Positions 14,932 through 19,153 of a DNA stretch of 19,153 nt are shown in pieces (the stretch's first letter is position 1; the number at the start of each line of letters is the position of its first letter). The DNA is from Prevotella sp. (GTDB taxonomy: Bacteria; Bacteroidota; Bacteroidia; Bacteroidales; Bacteroidaceae), in NCBI GenBank assembly GCA_021203915.1, contig JAJQAI010000037.1, positions 1 through 19,153 on the forward strand, given 5' to 3'. The notes below the pieces were generated by a model that made no database searches, was not told where the DNA came from, and saw only the letters and a program-made list of their open reading frames with translations. A program made the translations under genes and the position numbers.

Positions 14932-16543
14932 GAGAAAGGGCTTTTTTTACAATATCGCTTGTTTCGTTGATGATTTCAAAGTACTCATCCATATCGAATA
15001 AATCCCTAGCTATAAGAGCTTTAACTTGTGCTGAAAGGTAAGCAAAAGTATCTTGAGCCTCTTGCTCATCCTTTGGGGTTATATCACTAGCTTCTGCCTC
15101 CTTATAAATAGCATCAAGAAGTTCTTGTGGAACTATAAAATTCTCCTTGAAGACTTTGAATGTAGGATAATCTTTCTTTAGTTGCTTTCTATTATTGTCT
15201 ATATATTTAAGACAATTACTAACAACTAAACCATTAGCGACCATCTTTCTGTGATAAGGTGTATATTGTAAGGTATCAAGAGGAACAAACACGTCTGGCA
15301 TTATTGCACCGCCACCATATACTTGACGATGCTCCCTTAGAGTGTAACATTTAAGTGAGTCAGCAAAGTGAATACTATCGCTATTGGTGAGTTCACCATT
15401 TTTTAGGCGATTATCAAAATCTTTTGCGTAGTCCTCGTTATCACCCTTTACATATGGCTTTTGGATACATCTTCCAGCAGGTGTGTAATAATCAGAAACG
15501 GTAAGCCTTATCATGGATCCATCTGGCAGTTCAATAGGACGTTGGACAAGTCCTTTACCAAATGTTCTACGCCCAATGACAAGACCTCTATCTTGATCCT
15601 GCAAAGCTCCTGTGACAATTTCAGCGGCCGAAGCAGTATATTCATTAACTAAAACAAAAACTCTTCCCTCTAAGAAAGAGCCATCGCCTCTTGCATGATA
15701 TTCTGTTCTTTTAACGCTCCTACCTTCGGTATATACTATAAGATCATTCTTGGGTAAGAATTCATTGGCAACCTCAACTGCAGCTTGAAGATATCCGCCT
15801 CCGTTACCTTGAAGATCTAGTATTAAATCTTTCATACCCTGCTTCTTTAGCTTCTTTAAGCCTTCAACTAATTCACTACCTGTTGTCTCTGCGAAATTTC
15901 CAATTCTTATATAGCCAACTTCTGGACGTATCATATATACGGCATCAATGCTCTTAAGAGGTATTTTATCTCGCTTTATGGTGAATTTCAACTTATCCTT
16001 AACGCCACGTCTTATGATCCCCAATTCCACCTTTGTGCCTTTCGGTCCACGAAGACGCTTCATTATCTCCTCTTTTGACATTTTCACGCCAGCAATTGCT
16101 GTGTCGTTTACCGTTACTATTCTGTCACCGGCCATTATTCCTACCTTCTCAGAAGGGCCATTTGAGACGGGCTGTATAACAAGAAGCGTATCATCAACAA
16201 TATTAAATTGTACCCCAATGCCTTCAAAGTTACCTTGAAGGGGTTCATTCATAGCCTTCACCTCTTCGGGATTAGCGTACGAGGAATGTGGATCGAGTTT
16301 CTCTAGCATACCTTTTATGGCATCCTCAACAATCTTATTTTCGTCAACGGAATCGACATAAAGGTTTGTAATTGCAAGTTCGGCCATCTGCAATTTTCTT
16401 AAAGGGCTGTCTTGTGAAAGATTAATGGTGAGTTGCGCCGAAGAAGGAAGATAGCATGAAAAAAATAAGATAACTATGGCTACCGAGTGTAAAAGAAAAG
16501 TCAAAGTATTTCTTTGTTGGTAAAATATAGTATTCTTTGCCAT
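14924..16543 (-). CDS. S41 family C-terminal processing peptidase
   Basis: A 539-residue envelope serine protease. The N-terminus has a hydrophobic stretch (about 14-32) followed by PSSA before Q37, a probable signal peptide, so the protein is periplasmic. A PDZ domain lies at about 105-195 (GNFEGIGVQF, MAGDRIVTVND). The S41 catalytic domain follows, with DLQGNGGG (243-250) and the Ser-Lys dyad S305 in YTASAAE (302-308) and K330 in GKGLVQ (329-334). The roughly 150 residues after GGAIMPDVFVP form a helical C-terminal extension seen in Bacteroidetes members. Such proteases trim or degrade proteins at unstructured C-termini and influence wall enzymes; the target is unknown. It starts 6 nt after parE, so they share a transcript. 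No terminator fits before ybeY because the two coding ends overlap. Confidence 0.93.
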   Translation of the reverse strand: MAKNTIFYQQRNTLTFLLHSVAIVILFFSCYLPSSAQLTINLSQDSPLRKLQMAELAITNLYVDSVDENKIVEDAIKGMLEKLDPHSSYANPEEVKAMNEPLQGNFEGIGVQFNIVDDTLLVIQPVSNGPSEKVGIMAGDRIVTVNDTAIAGVKMSKEEIMKRLRGPKGTKVELGIIRRGVKDKLKFTIKRDKIPLKSIDAVYMIRPEVGYIRIGNFAETTGSELVEGLKKLKKQGMKDLILDLQGNGGGYLQAAVEVANEFLPKNDLIVYTEGRSVKRTEYHARGDGSFLEGRVFVLVNEYTASAAEIVTGALQDQDRGLVIGRRTFGKGLVQRPIELPDGSMIRLTVSDYYTPAGRCIQKPYVKGDNEDYAKDFDNRLKNGELTNSDSIHFADSLKCYTLREHRQVYGGGAIMPDVFVPLDTLQYTPYHRKMVANGLVVSNCLKYIDNNRKQLKKDYPTFKVFKENFIVPQELLDAIYKEAEASDITPKDEQEAQDTFAYLSAQVKALIARDLFDMDEYFEIINETSDIVKKALSLI

Positions 16544-16549
16544 AACACC

Positions 16550-18505
16550 TTAAAAAATTTCACCCTCACTCTCATCGGGTCTATCTTCTTCAATAACTAA
16601 ATTATTAATAATAAAATTTTGACGCTCAGGAGTATTCTTTCCCATATAGTACTCAAGGAGTTTTTGAACCTGATCTGTCTTATGAAGTGTAACCTGTTCT
16701 AAACGTATATCATTGCCGATGAAATGGGAGAATTCCTCAGGACTTATCTCTCCTAATCCTTTAAAACGAGTTATTTCTGGATCTGGTCCTAGTTCTTCGA
16801 TTGCCTTTAAGCGTTCTTCCTCACTATAGCAATAATGAGTTATAAAGTCTCCTTTTTTACCGCTAGAAGATGAGGTGGATTTTTTATTTTTAAGTTTAGA
16901 AATACGATTTCTAACCCTAAAAAGAGGTGTCTGCAAAACGTATACATGCCCTTTCTTTATTAGGTCGGGAAAGAATTGCAGGAAAAAGGTAATTATCAGT
17001 AGACGAATATGCATTCCATCAACATCAGCATCAGTAGCTATTATTACCTTGTTGTAACGTAGAGTATCTAGACCTTCTTCAATATCTAAAGCTGCTTGAA
17101 GAAGGTTGAATTCTTCATTTTCATACACTATTTTCTTTGTCATCCCAAAGGTATTTAGAGGTTTACCTCTAAGTGAGAAGACAGCTTGTGTATTTACATC
17201 ACGGCTCTTTGTTATACTTCCGCTAGCTGAATCTCCCTCGGTTATGAAAATAGAGCTTTGTTCTTTACGTTCATCTTTGACATCTGAGAAATGTATGCGA
17301 CAATCACGTAACTTTTTGTTGTGCAGGTTTGCCTTTTTAGCGCGCTCTCTAGCAAGTTTCGTTACACCGGCCATTTCCTTGCGCTCTTTTTCGCTTGCCT
17401 GAATTTTTTGTAGCATCACCTCAGCTACATCGGCATTTTTATGAAGGAAGTTATCAACCTCGTTTTTAATAAAGTCACCTACATATTTGTTTACACTCAC
17501 ACCATCGGGACTCATAGTAAGGGAACCTAATTTTATCTTAGTCTGGCTCTCAAACATAGGCTCTTCGATATTTACAGCAATGGCAGCAACAAGACCATTA
17601 CGGATATCTGTATACTCAAAATTTTTATTAAAAAATTCTTTGATTGTGCGAGCTATATGTTCTTTGAAAGCACTTTGGTGTGTACCTCCTTGTGTGGTAT
17701 GTTGTCCATTAACGAATGAATGATATTCCTCACCATATTGGTTGGTATGAGTAAAAGCAATCTCAATATCCTCTCCTTTTAGGTGTATTATAGGATAAAT
17801 ACCATCGGTAGTCATATTGTCGTTGAGCAAATCCTTTAATCCATTACGGCTAAGGATACGCCGACCATTGTACATTATGATAAGACCCGTGTTAAGATAA
17901 GTATAATTTCTTAACATTGTCTCTACGAAGTCTTGATGGAAGGAATAGCCTTTGAACATTGTATCGTCAGGCTCGAAAAAGATATAAGTTCCTGTTTCGT
18001 CTTGAGTTTTTTCGGTTTTATCCGATTTCATCTCGCCTTTCTCAAAAGTTACTTGACGAACCACCCCTTCGCGATATGACCTTACTTCAAAGTGAGAACT
18101 AAGTGCGTTAACAGCTTTTACTCCTACTCCATTTAAGCCAACGCTCTTCTTAAATGCTTTAGAATCATACTTTCCTCCGGTATTAAGAACGCTTACTGCC
18201 TCAATTAGTTTTCCTTGAGGAATGCCACGACCATAGTCACGAACCGTAACTCTAAGACCATCTTCAATATCGATTTCTAGCCTCTTGCCTGCATTCATCT
18301 TAAACTCATCTATGGAATTATCTATGACCTCCTTTAAAAGGACGTATATACCATCCTCGGGCATGGAACCATCTCCAAGCCTTCCTATATACATTCCAGG
18401 ACGCGTGCGCACATGCTCCATATCGGATAAGTGGCGTATGTTCTCATCCGTATATTCAGTTTGTGGCCCATCAGGTACACCATACATAAATTTCTCTTCA
18501 GGCAT
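16550..18505 (-). CDS. parE: DNA topoisomerase IV subunit B (ParE)
   Basis: A 651-residue type IIA topoisomerase ATPase subunit. The open frame extends upstream to 18655, but that part overlaps the 3' end of the preceding gene in another frame; the conserved N-terminus ([22 protein letters not shown]) points to the ATG at 18505 (or 18487). GHKL motifs: [11 protein letters not shown] with E59 and N63, RDYGRGIP, and [14 protein letters not shown] (123-136). The Toprim domain has EGDSASGS (423-430) and DADVDGMH (492-499). [11 protein letters not shown] after Toprim and the wording of the N-terminal motifs look like Bacteroidetes ParE rather than GyrB, which usually has RGKILNVE. With ParC it decatenates daughter chromosomes; parC is not in the window. 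It is flanked 28 nt upstream and 6 nt downstream by same-strand genes. Confidence 0.93.
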   Translation of the reverse strand: MPEEKFMYGVPDGPQTEYTDENIRHLSDMEHVRTRPGMYIGRLGDGSMPEDGIYVLLKEVIDNSIDEFKMNAGKRLEIDIEDGLRVTVRDYGRGIPQGKLIEAVSVLNTGGKYDSKAFKKSVGLNGVGVKAVNALSSHFEVRSYREGVVRQVTFEKGEMKSDKTEKTQDETGTYIFFEPDDTMFKGYSFHQDFVETMLRNYTYLNTGLIIMYNGRRILSRNGLKDLLNDNMTTDGIYPIIHLKGEDIEIAFTHTNQYGEEYHSFVNGQHTTQGGTHQSAFKEHIARTIKEFFNKNFEYTDIRNGLVAAIAVNIEEPMFESQTKIKLGSLTMSPDGVSVNKYVGDFIKNEVDNFLHKNADVAEVMLQKIQASEKERKEMAGVTKLARERAKKANLHNKKLRDCRIHFSDVKDERKEQSSIFITEGDSASGSITKSRDVNTQAVFSLRGKPLNTFGMTKKIVYENEEFNLLQAALDIEEGLDTLRYNKVIIATDADVDGMHIRLLIITFFLQFFPDLIKKGHVYVLQTPLFRVRNRISKLKNKKSTSSSSGKKGDFITHYCYSEEERLKAIEELGPDPEITRFKGLGEISPEEFSHFIGNDIRLEQVTLHKTDQVQKLLEYYMGKNTPERQNFIINNLVIEEDRPDESEGEIF

Positions 18506-18533
18506 ATTTAATCCGTCTTTTTTCTTACCGGCG

Positions 18534-19151
18534 TTAGAGGTCTTTCTTATAGCATCTTCTTCTTTTGTGCAATCTAGGCTCAAGTGCTTCCCACTGACTC
18601 TGCACATTCTCATTAGTTTCCATTTCAACTTGGGACTCTCCCCACTCAAAACCATAAGCTTTATAGCGAGGTAAAAGATCAGTAAACATCAAAGCATTTG
18701 CTCCTTTTACCCTATATTCAGGCAAAACTCCCATAAGCAGTAAGTCAATACCTTTTGTTTTATGGAACTTAAGGGCTCTTATAAGATGCCACCAGCCAAA
18801 GGGTAAAAGCCTTCCACGTCTACATTTTTGCAAAGCAATAGACAAAGAAGGTATACTTATACCTATAGCGATAAGTTCCTTTTGCTTATTCCAATCTTCT
18901 ACACCAGTTATTAAACTAAGGTCAGCAAGCGGAAAATACATATCAATATATTGGTCTATCTGCTTTGGGGAAAGTTCTGAGTATCCATAAAGATCCTTGA
19001 AACAAGTATTTATCAACTCAAATATTTTTCTACCATAACCTTTTTGAAAAACATCCTTCTTAGTAAATTTTCTTACATGTAGGTTATAGCGTTTCTCTAT
19101 CATCTGAGATATTTTTACATATTTCTCGGGAATCGTAGGGGGATTTTTCAT
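18534..19151 (-). CDS. GNAT-like conserved protein, C-terminal part (gene cut by window edge)
   Basis: At least 205 residues, ending RRCYKKDL. The ATG at 19151 is probably internal: the frame stays open to the edge, and I recall Bacteroidetes homologues of about 380-390 residues whose N-terminal half would lie beyond the window. The visible part has [39 protein letters not shown] (a loop common to the family), a PSLSIALQK segment, and [20 protein letters not shown], which resembles the acetyl-CoA-binding strand and loop of GNAT acetyltransferases, though the usual Q/RxxGxG/A pattern appears as YRVKGAN. Function and substrate are unknown. It precedes parE by 28 nt on the same strand and may be the first of three co-transcribed genes. 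Confidence 0.7.
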   Translation of the reverse strand: MKNPPTIPEKYVKISQMIEKRYNLHVRKFTKKDVFQKGYGRKIFELINTCFKDLYGYSELSPKQIDQYIDMYFPLADLSLITGVEDWNKQKELIAIGISIPSLSIALQKCRRGRLLPFGWWHLIRALKFHKTKGIDLLLMGVLPEYRVKGANALMFTDLLPRYKAYGFEWGESQVEMETNENVQSQWEALEPRLHKRRRCYKKDL

Positions 19152-19153
19152 AT

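Noticed and set aside
18506..18655. 50-residue N-terminal extension of ParE
   Set aside because: It overlaps the end of the GNAT-like gene, has no similarity to ParE N-termini, and the conserved sequence begins just after the ATG at 18505.
18285..18674. 129-residue plus-strand open frame opposite parE and the GNAT-like gene
   Set aside because: It is antisense to conserved ParE sequence, with no motif, signal or promoter.

Overview
The window looks like ordinary chromosomal DNA from a low-GC Bacteroidales bacterium (Bacteroides/Prevotella-like; genus not determinable by eye). The evidence is the protein families (biosynthetic SpeA in an operon with ArgB, a PG_1098-type methyltransferase, Bacteroidetes-style ParE and S41 peptidase), several good Bacteroidetes promoter elements (TAnnTTTG, once with TTTG 20 bp upstream), and the near absence of Shine-Dalgarno sequences. 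No rRNA, tRNA, CRISPR array, insertion sequence, phage or plasmid gene was seen.

Layout. (1) Positions 6-6633, all on the minus strand, form a tight cluster read topA > aroK > speA > argB, with gaps of 3, 14 and 25 nt. An ECF sigma factor follows after 93 nt, and its stop overlaps the start of a single-TM partner protein (putative anti-sigma). A consensus -7 element precedes topA. (2) 6634-7658 holds a hairpin-rich spacer, a zinc-ribbon NUDIX hydrolase, and an uncertain tiny hydrophobic ORF or frameshifted remnant upstream of it. (3) 7659-10958, plus strand: a secreted alpha/beta-hydrolase esterase, a lipoprotein built from two tandem copies of one domain, and a MATE efflux transporter. (4) 10909-12832, minus strand: a VanX/DdpX-type D,D-dipeptidase, then a TTG-initiated PG_1098-like methyltransferase whose 3' end overlaps the MATE gene tail-to-tail by 50 nt. 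(5) 13016-14931, plus strand: ruvB > coaD > ybeY, tightly packed, with a full-consensus promoter before ruvB. (6) 14924-19151, minus strand: a 5'-truncated GNAT-like protein > parE > S41 C-terminal processing peptidase, the last converging on ybeY with an 8-nt overlap.

Functionally, most genes are housekeeping: DNA topology and recombination (topA, parE, ruvB), shikimate and arginine/polyamine synthesis (aroK, argB, speA), CoA synthesis (coaD), RNA processing (ybeY) and envelope proteolysis (S41 peptidase, dipeptidase). The less ordinary items are the duplicated-domain lipoprotein, the small ORF before the NUDIX gene, an inverted repeat whose two arms are both promoter -7 consensus sequences between the dipeptidase gene and ruvB, and the overlapping convergent gene ends. 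I did not find convincing evidence of a new multi-gene system; the findings are leads of modest strength.
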